Origin: Postechiella marina
GTDB lineage: Bacteria; Bacteroidota; Bacteroidia; Flavobacteriales; Flavobacteriaceae
NCBI RefSeq assembly: GCF_039538365.1
Contig: NZ_BAABCA010000005.1
Location: 1 to 64,000 of the forward strand
DNA: 64,000 nucleotides
Direction: 5' to 3'
Position numbers and translations under genes: made by a program. This document shows positions 1 through 11,200 of this stretch, one piece after another. Positions within the stretch are counted from its first letter, which is position 1. Every line of letters begins with the position of its first letter. The notes under the pieces are model-generated. The model saw nothing but the letters and a program-made list of their open reading frames with translations, ran no database searches and was not told the origin of the DNA.

Positions 1-127
1 AAATGCAATTAATTTATACAATGAAATAAGATTACACTTATCTTTAGATTATAAAACACCAAATATGGTATATAAATTATCAGCGTAAATTCAATTTTAA
101 CCTGTAGCCATATTTCAGGACGAGACA
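1..127 (+). mobile_element. IS3-family insertion sequence, right end (partial)
   Basis: The first 127 bases look like the 3' end of an IS3-family element. Bases 2-88 encode the typical C-terminus of the OrfB integrase (HLSLDYKTPNMVY). Then follows a short untranslated stretch ending in TTTCAGGACGAGACA at 113-127, whose reverse complement TGTCTCGTCCTGAAA has the TG-start look of an IS3-type terminal inverted repeat. The left end and most of the transposase lie before the window, so the matching repeat and any target duplication cannot be checked. That the element ends at 127 is inferred from the repeat-like sequence. Confidence 0.75.
2..88 (+). CDS. IS3-family transposase OrfB, C-terminal fragment
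   Basis: An open frame runs in from the window edge and ends at TAA 86-88. Its last 28 residues include LYNEIRLHLSLDY followed by KTPNMVY, the well-known end of the DDE integrase-core (rve) domain of IS3/IS150-type transposases. That motif comes just after the last catalytic helix, so the catalytic residues are outside the window. Only the tail is visible, so whether the gene is intact cannot be judged. Confidence 0.8.
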   Translation, partial: NAINLYNEIRLHLSLDYKTPNMVYKLSA

Positions 128-151
128 TTAAAAAACTGAGTAAAGCAAACT

Positions 152-841
152 ATGAAATTTAAAAAACTAAAACTTTATACTAATAAATTAGAATCGGAAT
201 TAGAGTTTTACTCTAAGACTTTAGGATTTGAAGTTTTAGAACGAAATACTAATTATTTTTCTGTAAAAGTTGGTTGGAGTGAATTATCATATGAGAAAAC
301 AGAAAGAGAATATAAATATCATTATTGTTTTTTAATACCTTCAAATAAATTAAACGAAGCTTTAAAATGGATGGAAAAAAGAACTGAAGTTGTAAATATT
401 GAAAATGGTAGAAAAATTCAAAACTTTTACTCTTGGAATGCAGACTCTTTTTACTTTTATGATGCAAGTGGAAATATAGCTGAATTTATTGTAAGATACG
501 ATTTGAATAATGATGATTCTGACGAATTTGATATTTCTAAAGTTTTAGGAATAAATGAAATGGGATTGCCAACAACCAATGTTAAAAGAACAAATGAGCA
601 ACTTCAAACTGAATTGCATACAGAATATTGGAAAGGAGATATTGAACGATTTGGAACAAATGGTACACAAGAAGGAATTTTTCTTTTACCAAACTATAAT
701 TTAAAAGACATTTGGTTCCCAACATCTATAAAAATAAAACCCGAACCATTTGAGGCGGTTATTGAAAATAATGAAAGAGAATATTATATAGAATATAGGA
801 ATGAAAAATTAAAAACTACCGCCAGCAAAGAACAGAGTTAA
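152..841 (+). CDS. VOC (glyoxalase/bleomycin-resistance fold) family protein
   Basis: A 229-residue cytosolic protein. The N-terminus (FKKLKLYTNKLESELEFYSKTLGFEVLE) is the first beta-alpha-beta unit of a VOC module, and residues about 95-115 (FYFYDASGNIAEFIVRYD) are the classic second-half strand with a metal-ligand-like Glu. The C-terminal half (about 125-215) has a weaker VOC-like pattern, so the protein may hold two modules. VOC enzymes include glyoxalases, extradiol dioxygenases and drug-binding proteins; nothing here fixes a substrate. The gene stands alone, 24 bases after the IS3-type end, and faces away from its other neighbours, so it may be accessory. The ATG at 152 is the only good start. 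Confidence 0.75.
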   Translation: MKFKKLKLYTNKLESELEFYSKTLGFEVLERNTNYFSVKVGWSELSYEKTEREYKYHYCFLIPSNKLNEALKWMEKRTEVVNIENGRKIQNFYSWNADSFYFYDASGNIAEFIVRYDLNNDDSDEFDISKVLGINEMGLPTTNVKRTNEQLQTELHTEYWKGDIERFGTNGTQEGIFLLPNYNLKDIWFPTSIKIKPEPFEAVIENNEREYYIEYRNEKLKTTASKEQS

Positions 842-1229
842 AAATACTGTATAGTTTTATGTTTAATCAAAGACTAGCGCATATTTGGTCACTTGTTATA
901 AGGGTATTATAGAAATAATAAAAAGAAGAACTGCGCAACTAATTGACAACGGAATTAGAATAAAAACTAAGAAAGGAAATGAATAAGGCGTGTTTAACAA
1001 TGGAATTATCTCCCTTGTTATGGGACGAGCAACATTTGATAACAGTATGCAGGTTTGATGTTGACTGGCTCTATGATAAACCAGTCTTTGTATTAAATAA
1101 TTACTAACGTTCTTACAAATATTCTATCTGTTATTACTAAATTAAAAGTTTAAAAGCGTTAGTATTATTTGTAAAAATTTTCCTAAAATAAAACCTCAAT
1201 TGCAGTCTATATTCTAGAAATAAATACAT
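842..1229. other. Intergenic stretch with two short hairpins
   Basis: No convincing gene. TAACAA at 995-1000 pairs with TTGTTA at 1015-1020, with an inner GG/CC. GACTGG at 1063-1068 pairs with CCAGTC at 1081-1086, followed by a weak T-rich run; this second hairpin could end transcription from the VOC gene side. An open stretch of about 39 codons (867-986, plus) has no start codon and no recognisable product. It may be gene debris next to the insertion sequence. Confidence 0.4.
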
Positions 1230-2207
1230 CTATTTATGTACTGCACTTTGCGTACATGGGCAATTACTTATACCTTGCAAAAAGTCTAAACCTATAGTTA
1301 TAACATGTGTTCCAGAGTTATATCCAGACAAATCGTTTGTTGTTATTTGGTAAGCGTAACCCATATAAAATATAGACTTTTTAAAACCTACCATGGGCCC
1401 TATGTTTAATGGTTTTAACATTTGATCGTTAAGAAAACGGTACGATATGCCAGCCCAATAATAGTCTTCGTTTCTATTGTATTTTCTAAATTTAAAATTT
1501 AAATCGGTACTAGAACGCTTGTCGCTACTAAACATTTGATAGTAAATTGATGGCTCGTACTCTATTCCACTTTTCTTAGGTCCCTTTATGGTATAGCCTG
1601 TAAATATTTGATAATTTAAAAGTTGATTTGGCTCTGTTTTTCTTAAATCGCCATCAAAGTTTTTTTCTAAAATATTATTGGCATTAAAACTTAAAAAGTA
1701 ACCATGATTTCTATAAAGTACACCAACATCAAAATTACTGTTAGATGTCGATCTGTCGTCTGTTACAAAAGGATCTAAAGTTGGGTTTTCGTAATTTGTA
1801 TTAAAATTATTAATGTCTATTTTAAAATTATTAATGTTATACGAAATACCTAAAGACAAATATTGTTTTGTATAATAATCTAATATAAGGTGATGTGCAA
1901 ACGAAAACTTAGCGCCTGTTTGTATGGTATTTCCATTCTTATCGTTATAAAACGACACACCAATACCCGATCTATCTGCTATTCTAAAATCGGCATAGAT
2001 AGATTGATTATCGGGTGCATTGCGTATACCTACCCATTGCGTTAGTGCATTAGCTCTAATTTGTAAATTATCGCCTATACCTGCATATGTTGGTGAAATA
2101 ACAAAATTATTATCGGCCAAGTGTTGCGTAAAAACAGGCAAATTCAACTCTTGACTATAGCTTTTAGCTATAACCAAAAGAAGTAAACATGTGATTAGTT
2201 TTCGCAT
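1230..2207 (-). CDS. PorP/SprF family type IX secretion outer-membrane protein
   Basis: Predicted 325-residue outer-membrane beta-barrel protein of the PorP/SprF family. A longer frame opens at 2273, but the ATG at 2207 gives a clean signal peptide (MRKLITCLLLLVIAKSYS, then QELNLPVF) and is the better start. Family signatures are the PVFTQHLADNNFVISPTYAG segment after the signal peptide, the LTQWVGIRNAP strand, and an aromatic barrel end (ITIGLDFL). It lies 25 bases downstream of the giant SprB-like gene and is almost certainly co-transcribed. In Flavobacterium johnsoniae, SprF is needed to place SprB on the surface, so this is probably the dedicated partner of the adhesin upstream (inference from synteny). 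Confidence 0.88.
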   Translation of the reverse strand: MRKLITCLLLLVIAKSYSQELNLPVFTQHLADNNFVISPTYAGIGDNLQIRANALTQWVGIRNAPDNQSIYADFRIADRSGIGVSFYNDKNGNTIQTGAKFSFAHHLILDYYTKQYLSLGISYNINNFKIDINNFNTNYENPTLDPFVTDDRSTSNSNFDVGVLYRNHGYFLSFNANNILEKNFDGDLRKTEPNQLLNYQIFTGYTIKGPKKSGIEYEPSIYYQMFSSDKRSSTDLNFKFRKYNRNEDYYWAGISYRFLNDQMLKPLNIGPMVGFKKSIFYMGYAYQITTNDLSGYNSGTHVITIGLDFLQGISNCPCTQSAVHK

Positions 2208-2232
2208 TTTTTGTTTTATGTTTTTAGAAGAT

Positions 2233-5200
2233 CTATCTGTATAGGGTAAAATTCCCAACAAAACTGCGATCATCTTTCTTATCGTTTAATTTTACAACAT
2301 ACCAATAATCTCCGGTAGGCAACTCTTTACCATGGTATTTTCCATCCCATTTTTCGCCAGCACCTAAGGTGGCTACTTTACGTCCATATCTATCAAAAAT
2401 ATCAAAAGTTAAATCGTCATAATTTGTTGTGCAACCTGGTCCCCAACCATCTAAAACACCATCACCATTAGGTGTAAAGTAGTTAGTAATACACACATCT
2501 ATAAATTCAAAATATCTTGTGGCACTAACCGAGCAGCCAAAACTATCGGTAACAGTAACAGTGTACTCTCCAGATTCGTAATAGATAAATGTATTTGTGC
2601 TTCCGTAAGGTTCGCTGTTGGAGCTAAATTCGTATTTAACATCGTAATCGTATATACCAGAACCACCTGTTGCTGTTGCTACAATCTCGTTTAAATTACC
2701 GTCACTTAAGGCTAATGCTAAAGGCTGATAATCTGTTATATCAAAAGGTAATGTAGATTTTATACAACCATTTGTATGTCTTACTTCTATAATATTATTT
2801 AATCCAGAAGGAACATTTGTAAATACATTACTTGTTTGGTATGCACCTCCATTTAAAGCGTAATCTAGATCTGCGGGGTTTGTAATACTCTCGTCTACCG
2901 TTACTGTAACGGTATTAGTAAACTGGTTGTTTTCACAACCATAATCTAGATCTACTTCTGGGTCTATGCGAACAGCTTCTGGGAAGTTAATATTCCACTC
3001 TGTTTCACAACCTAAAGCATCACGAACAAAAACTAAATGATCTCCACCAGACAAGTTTGTAAAATCGAAATCTGTTTGCGTAGTTGTGCCTGTAGTATAT
3101 GTTCCGTTAATATCATCAATGGCAACACTATAAGGCATATTACCTCCAGAAATTGAAATACTAAACTCACCATCCATATCGCCATCACAAACTTCTGGCA
3201 TTATAGAATTAGGTACAATGGTTACCATAACAGGTGTAGCATCTTCAACTTCAAAATCTATAATAACAAAACAACCTAATTCATCTTGAACCACAGCCTG
3301 ATATACACCAGGAGCTAGCTCATCAAAGATATTGGTTTCAAAAAACTGATCTAATCTTGGAGAAATGGCATACTTAATAATTCCTGTACCACCATTTGCA
3401 TTAATTTCAATACTACCATTATTTATACCAGGACATGTAATATTTTCTACATTATAAACTACTGTTAATGGCGCTAAAGGCTCTGTTATTGATATTTGAT
3501 TTGATGTTGCTAAACAATCGCCACTTTCTACTTGTACTTGATAGTTACCTGCTGGTAAATTAGTAAATACACCTGGCGAATCTTGTGTTACAGGCACAAT
3601 TGCTGTACCCGATGTATCTTGCAATGTATATACATAATTACCTAAACCTCCTTCTGCAGTGGCATAGATAGTGCCTATTTCGTCTCCTGTACAATTAATT
3701 TCGATGTTTTCTGCTTCTAAATTAACCATTAACGTAGGTAGAGGATCTATAGCTATTTGGTTAGAAACGTTAGACATACATCCATTAACATCTCTTACAT
3801 AATATTGATAAATACCATCTGTTACAGAAAATGTTGTAGACGTTGCAAAGCTTCCTAAAATGGTTGTAAATGTTTCTGATTCACTATATTCGTATGTTCC
3901 TGTTCCGCCAGAAGCACTTAACGTTAACGAGGCTCCTGTTAAACATGTTTGCGATGTATTTTTAACCAAACTAGCCTCTATAGGTGATGGCTCTGTAATA
4001 ACAATATTGGCAGATGTAAACTCACAATTATAACCATCTGTAATAGTTACCGTATATGTACCAACACCTAAATTAGTAAATGTTGATGCTGTTTGTGGCC
4101 CCGAAGATGTTACTGTTGGAGATAACATATTAAGGGTGTACGAATAATTACTACCCTCTCCTCCTGTAACCACACTTGCAGTAATACTTGCATTAGTATC
4201 TCCAAAACAAGATAAGGTATTTGTGCTAGCTGTTACTGTAGCATTAATTTGTGTTGGTATAGTAAGTATTTCTCCATCTGAAGCAATACAACCACTAGCA
4301 TCTCTTACATTAACGGTATAAGTTCCTGCAGATAAATTTGTAAATGTTCCATTAGTAGTATATGCTACAGTTGCTGTTCCAGTTAATTCATATTCATAAG
4401 TGCCCCAACCACCATGAGCAATAGCGGTAATTGTGCCTTTATTGTTATCGCAAGTAACACTAGATGTTTGAGTTGCAGTAACTGTTAAAGCCTCTGTTGG
4501 AGAATCTATTGTAATAACATTAGATGATACAACACAAAAAGGAGATTCGGTTTCTGTAATAACTACGGTTAAATTACCAGCAGGCATACCAGATACAACC
4601 TCTGGATTAATACTTGTATTTGCAGCAGTTATACCATTTATAGAAACACCAGAACTGTTAAACACTTCGTAGTTATAAGCACCAGAATAATCGTTTACAT
4701 TAATTTCGAATGCTCCATTTAAATCTCCAAAACAAGTTACAGCAGTTGTTGGCGATAAAACGACCTCAGCATTATTAAAAGGATTAACCGTAAACGGAAG
4801 TGTTTCTTTATAACACCCTGTATCTATATCATTCACTCTAAAGTAATAATCGCCAGGCGCAGTAATATTAAAAATATTTGATGTTTGTACCGTGCCGCTT
4901 GGTAACATTTGATAACTAAAATTACCAGAACCTCCTGTTACATTAATGCTAACACTTCCTGTACCATTACAATCTATTGGGGTTGCTATAGTAACTGCTG
5001 TTGCTGTTATAACTGTTAGTGGGTTAATAGCTACTGTATTTGTATCTATACAACCATTGGCATCTTTTACAAAAATATTTATATTTTGTACACTACCTGT
5101 ATCTATGATATCGAAAGTATTGGTGCTTAAATAATTTACACCATCAATACTATAGGTAAATGGTGCTGTTCCTCCAGATTCTGCAATGGTTAAAATTGCA

Positions 5201-8200
5201 GTGTTAACAGAATTATCTATGGCACAAGAAAAATCTGTTGCTGTTCCAGAAACAGCTAATAAGTCAGGCTCTCCAACAGAAACTGTTTGAGTGTCAAAAC
5301 ATCCTCTTCCTGAATGAACTCGCACCGAATAATTTCCAAAGGCCAAACCTGTAAACACATTTGATGTTTGCGGAGCCACAGTAATAGGAGCTATAATTTC
5401 GTAAGTATATATTGGGTTATTGTTGCTTGCTGGTAAATTAACTGTAATAGTTCCGTTACTTCCTCCATTACAACTTACATCGTTTACCGTGGTTGTAAAT
5501 GTTACTGGTGTTGCAGGCTCTAATGTTACTGTAGCATCACTTGTACAAGATGTAGCTAAATCTGTAATAGTTATTGTGTAAGTACCAAAAGGCACATTAG
5601 AAAACACATTTCCAGTTAAGGTTGTGCCTGCACTCGGACTTATAGCATAGGTATAAGATCCAGATCCACCAAAACCTGCTACTGTAATTTCTCCATCATT
5701 ATTTAAACAAGTTGGTAAAGCTGTTACCGCTGGAGTAATGCCTATTGGTGTTTCTATTAATACGGTTTCCATATTTCCACAGCCATTACTATCCTGAACC
5801 TCAACAGTGTGTGTGCCTGATGATAAATTTGATATTGTAAACGGAGCTGTTCGTGTTTGAAAAGCGCCACCGTCTACACTATAACTATAAGGTCCTACTC
5901 CGCTAGTTGTTAAATTAACATCTATTTCAAATTCACCTTCATTAACTGTACATTGATTATTTAATGATGCAGTTATTATGGGTTGCGGATCGTTTGGTAA
6001 TACAATAACTCCTGTTGTTTTTATACAACCATTAGCATCCATAACATGAGCAAAATAACTATTAGCATCTACATTAAAAGTGCTCGCTGTATTCCAAGAG
6101 CTATCTATTCTTAAAGGAGGTGTAGACGATGTTGTTAATTGATATAAATAAGGGGCTGTACCATGTGTTGCTATAGCACTTACAAGTCCAGAATTAGTAT
6201 TACAATTTGCATTACGGTCTACAGAGGCAGAAACATCTAAATCGACCGAAGATTCTGTTATTTCAAAAATAGCTGAAGCAGACTGACATCCATTAAAAGC
6301 TCCCGATCCGTTTTCTGTAAAAGCGATATAATATTGTCCAAGAGATAATGTTGATGGTGTTGTTACCGTTTCTGGAACACCAAAAGTAACAGGTAAATTA
6401 ATAGGACCACTTATTACAGTATTGGTGTACGCTTGGCGTATTGTATAATCTATTGAAGATGTAGTGCTATCAAAATTATCTAAAGTAAATGTTACACTAC
6501 CATTATTTTCGCCTATACAAACTACATTATGCGGGTCTAGAGTAGATGTTAAGGTAGAAGCTTGCGCTATAGGTGTATCTGCAGTTTTAACAAAATAACA
6601 ATTTGTAGTTCTATCGTGAACAACAAAAGAATACAACACACCTGGAATTAAATTTGTAAAGGTTCGTACACTGCCTCCTGGTGTATCGGGAGCTAAATAA
6701 TTTAGCGTGTATGGAGCAGTGTTAAACTCTAAAATTCCAAATTCGTAATCCCCACTACCAAGAGCAGAAATAGCTGTAATCTCTGCAGTTCCGCCAGAAA
6801 CACAATCTGGTACAGTAGTAGCCACATCTATATCTAAATCTGAAGGAGGCGATGCTATAACTATTTGTTTAGAAAGACTACATCCATTATCATCTACAAC
6901 ATTTATAGTGTACGTTCCAAAATTAATAATTGTAAATGTATGATTTTCTCCTGTTGTTGCTATATATGGATTACCAGTTATTGCATCTCCAAAATTATTT
7001 GTAATATAATAAGTAAAAGGAGCAGTACCTCCCGATACATTTTCTACAGTAATGGCTCCTAAGCTAGACCCTAAATTTACATCACAAGTAATATCAATTT
7101 TGTCTAAATCAAAAGAAACTGCATTTGGTTCTGCGATGATAATGGTTTCGGTATCTGTACAAGATTTCGAATCTGTTAAAGTTATCGTGTAAGTCCCTGC
7201 GGGTAAGCCTGAGGTTTGAGTACCGTAATCTGTTCCAGTTGTATCATTATTAACATTAATAGTGAAATCTGGAGTTCCTACTGCGTTGTTGATAGTAATT
7301 TGAATAGCTGCATTAGCATCGCCATAACATAAAACCGGTTGTGTTTGCGTTACCGAAGTTATTTCTGGTAATGTTATTGCATTTACAGTGCTTACAGTAG
7401 ACTCTACCGTACAACCTCTAGAATCTGTAATTTGAAATTGATATGTACCATCTGTAGCAGTTGTATAAGTAAATGGAGATGTTGTAGTTCCTAAATCTGA
7501 ATAAGCACCTCCGTTAAAAGATACTGCATAGGTAAACGGAGCATATCCACCAGAAAAAGTTCCGGTTATTGAAGCATCAGGAGATGTGGTACAATCTATA
7601 TCTTTATTTAAAACCGTGTTAAACATCAATTCTGCCTCTATAGTTTCTGCAGGCAAAGTTATAGTACACCCATAGCTGTCTCTTACCGAAATGGTATACG
7701 TGCCTGGTGTTAAATTATTAAATGTATTATTTGAAGTAAAAGGACCTCCGTTTATATTATATTCATAAGGCGCTTGTCCGCCAGTTGCATTTACTTGTAA
7801 ATTAGAACCTGTAGTAGCATCGTAACAATAATTAGAGCTTACATCTAGAGTAGCACTTGGAGCTGTTGGCGTGTTTAAAGCAAATGTATTAGTAACCACA
7901 CAACCTTTAGCATCTTCTACAGTAACGATATGCGTACCTTGCTGTGATAAATTAGAAAATGTATTACTAGTTTGCCCAGGTAAAACCGTGTTATCTGGAA
8001 GCGTTAAAGTATAAACATAACTCCCCCAGCCTCCTACTGCGTTAATTACTACATTGCCATCTGCATCACATGTTATTGGAGATACTGTTAATGTTATATT
8101 TAAAGCTGTTGTTGGCGCACTAATGCTTATGGTTTCTGTTTCTTGGCAGTTGGTATCTGTATCTGTTACAATAATAGTATAGTCACCTGCAGCTAAACCT

Positions 8201-11200
8201 GTTAAATCAATTTGAGATGTACCTACTGTAGAACTGCCTCCATTAATTGTGTATGTAAAGTTTGTTGTACCAGAAATATTAAATTGAGCTGTTCCATCTG
8301 TGCTACCTAAACAAGTAATATCGCTTATGGCTTGACCAACGATGTTTAAAGTTGGTAATGGCGTAATATTATAAGATTCACTGTAAACACAATGGTTTTG
8401 ATCTCGTACTTGAAAAGTATAAGTACCTGAAGTTAAATTTGAAAACACATTTGATGCTTGATATGCAGTTACAGATCCTGAAGGCGCTATAATTTGATAC
8501 TCTAAAGTACCAACACCTCCTGTTGTAGTTATTGTAACATTTGTTGTATTTGTTGGACAGGTTAATGCTAAACTTGAAAAACTTAAATCTGTTGGAGGAT
8601 CTAAAGCATCTATTATAATTGGAGCTGTAACTAAAGTACAGTTATTAGCATCTCTAACAGTTACTGTATACGAACCATCTGTTAAGTTAGAAAACGTTAA
8701 TCCAGATTGAAAAGTAATACCATCAATACTGTATTGATATGGAGCTGTACCGCCTGTAACGCCAGAAACAGTAATTTCTCCGTTTGTAGTACAAGTATAA
8801 GGCGTTGTAAGCGTTGCTGTACCAGAAATTGCTGTAGCTGCATTTATGCTAATACGTTGTGGTGTTGTAGCACACACATCGCCAGAAGTTGAGTACTGTA
8901 CAATAACATCATAATCTCCAGCAGAAAGTCCAGAGAAAACAGAAGAATTAACAAAAGTTACACCATTATCTATACTATATTCTAAAGTATTCCCATTTGC
9001 ATTGGTTACATTAATACTTATAACACCTGCATCACCATCATCTACACATAGAATATCGGTTTTAGTTACATTAAAATCTGGTGCTTCAGTTGCTGTTACT
9101 GTTATAGATGTATTTGCAGAGCAGTTATTAGAATCTACTACAGTAATATTAAAAGTTCCGCTTGCGGTAACATCAATTATAGGTGTTGTTTGAAAATTGG
9201 TAGTACTATTTACAAAGTAAAAGTATGGAGGTGTTCCGCCATCTGGATAAACTGTAATTTCACCATCTGTACAAGTTAAAGGTTTTGTTAAAGCTGATGT
9301 TGCTGTTAATAATGGTGGGTTTATAATTTCGATATCTTCTGTATGTATACATCCATCTTCTGTAGATACATTAATTGTATATGTTCCTGGGTTTAGATTT
9401 TCAAAGTCGTAATGATTATCAACAATAGGTCCAACACTGTTTACTAAAGTTGCACCTTGAGATATAGAAAAGAAATATTGTGGACGTGCATCGTTTGCAG
9501 CTACAGTTATATTACCCAATTCACCATTACAATAAGGCTGTGTTATAATATTAGATACTGTAAAATCTCGCTCTCTTATTTGAATGTCTGGTACAGTAAA
9601 AATGCAAGGATTTGGCATCACGTCTACTTGCCTAATATATATAGTATATATACCTGCATTATTAATGCTAAACACATTACTAGCCTGATAATTAGCACCA
9701 TCTATACTATACTCATATCCGCTTGGTACTCCACTAATAGTTATTTGCCCAGGCGTTGTACAAACTATATCTTGAGAAGTTGCTGTTGGTACTAGTAAAT
9801 TCTCGTAAACATTAAAATAAAACTGATTAAAACAACCTCCAGAATAATTTAAAGTTAATCGGTACTGACCAGATGTATCAATTAAATAGTCTGGTCCTGT
9901 TTCTACTTGATTCCAAACACAAGAAGAACTTTCGTTTGCACAATCTTGATTTACAACTGCATCGCAACTGGTTTCGTCTAAACGCTCCCATATTATTGAG
10001 GAAGCATCTGTTATTCCTGTTTGAACAGGTCGCGAATCGTTAGAGCCACATAAAAAGAAATTTGGCAATTCTTTTCCATCATTAGGACATGTAACCACCT
10101 GATCGGCTAAAGGTAACAAGGGATTTGTAACATTTGCTCCAAATGTAATTACTTCAAAAACTTGATCTGTATCTTGGCAAGGTGCTATAGCAGAATTATG
10201 TACATAATATGTGCCAACATCTGTTACTGTTATAGATTGTGTAGTACCTATTACTGGTGTTCCTGACGGACTAGTAGACCATGAATATTGATCGTACCCA
10301 TTTCCTGCTGTTAATACTGTACTTGCGCCACAAAGAATAACCTCTTCTTCGAAAACACAATTAATATCTGCCAAAAAATTTGTTGCTTTTGGTGTTAATA
10401 AACATCCTGTATTTGTAGAATAACTAGGATCGTCTGATATGGTAAACGTTGGGTTTAATGTACCATTATAAGTAGAAAATGCCTGATTGCTAATTATGTT
10501 AGAGCAAGCATCGGTTAACAAGCTACATGTAGAGACTACGGTAACCTTAAATCTAATTTCTTGTACAGGATCGTTTTCCTTTACAATAGAATTATCAACT
10601 GCAAAAATTATTTCTCGTGTTGCAGGATTATAGCTCTGAACAGAAACCCCAGAAGGTAACGATACAATATCTGATGGATAATCAAAAACAATATTTATTG
10701 GTAAAACATCTCTAATAGTTAAACTTGTAGCATTATCGTTTCCTGTGTTTTGAAATCCAATAACGTAGTTTAACTCATCGCCTAAATTAACCAACTGACC
10801 TCCAATATCGTTTCCTGCCACATCTTCTACTATTTTAGTTAAAACAATATTTGGCTCTATAATCTCTACTGCAAAAGCATAAAAATAAGGAAAATACGTA
10901 TCGCCAGTAGTACTTAAAGTTACTGTAGCTGCAACAGCATCATTTGCTATTACAGTATTACTAGGATTTGGCACTACCATTACACCTGTATCGAATCCTA
11001 AAGTATTAGAGCTGTTCGGGTTTCTGCCAGAAACAGGCAAGGCATTTAATTGGGTTACCGAACTATTAAAAAAGTTAGAAGCACTTCTGTCTGCTGTCGA
11101 TAAGTTTACATTATTAAGTAATAATTGATCGCCCCTAATTGGGCTATCTCCTTCTAAGGCTGCAAAAGCAAAATTTGCTCTTACTGGTGCAGGAGCTGGA

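Noticed and set aside
842..1100. Considered an integron attC-like site behind the VOC gene (TTTAACAA ... TTGTTA)
   Set aside because: The right-hand core site GTTRRRY is not present, no second cassette follows, and the GGACGAG on the left side belongs to the IS3-type end.
9457..9795. A 112-residue plus-strand open frame inside the giant adhesin
   Set aside because: Antisense shadow of repeat-rich coding sequence, with no recognisable domain. The same applies to the other plus-strand frames between 4946 and 9193.
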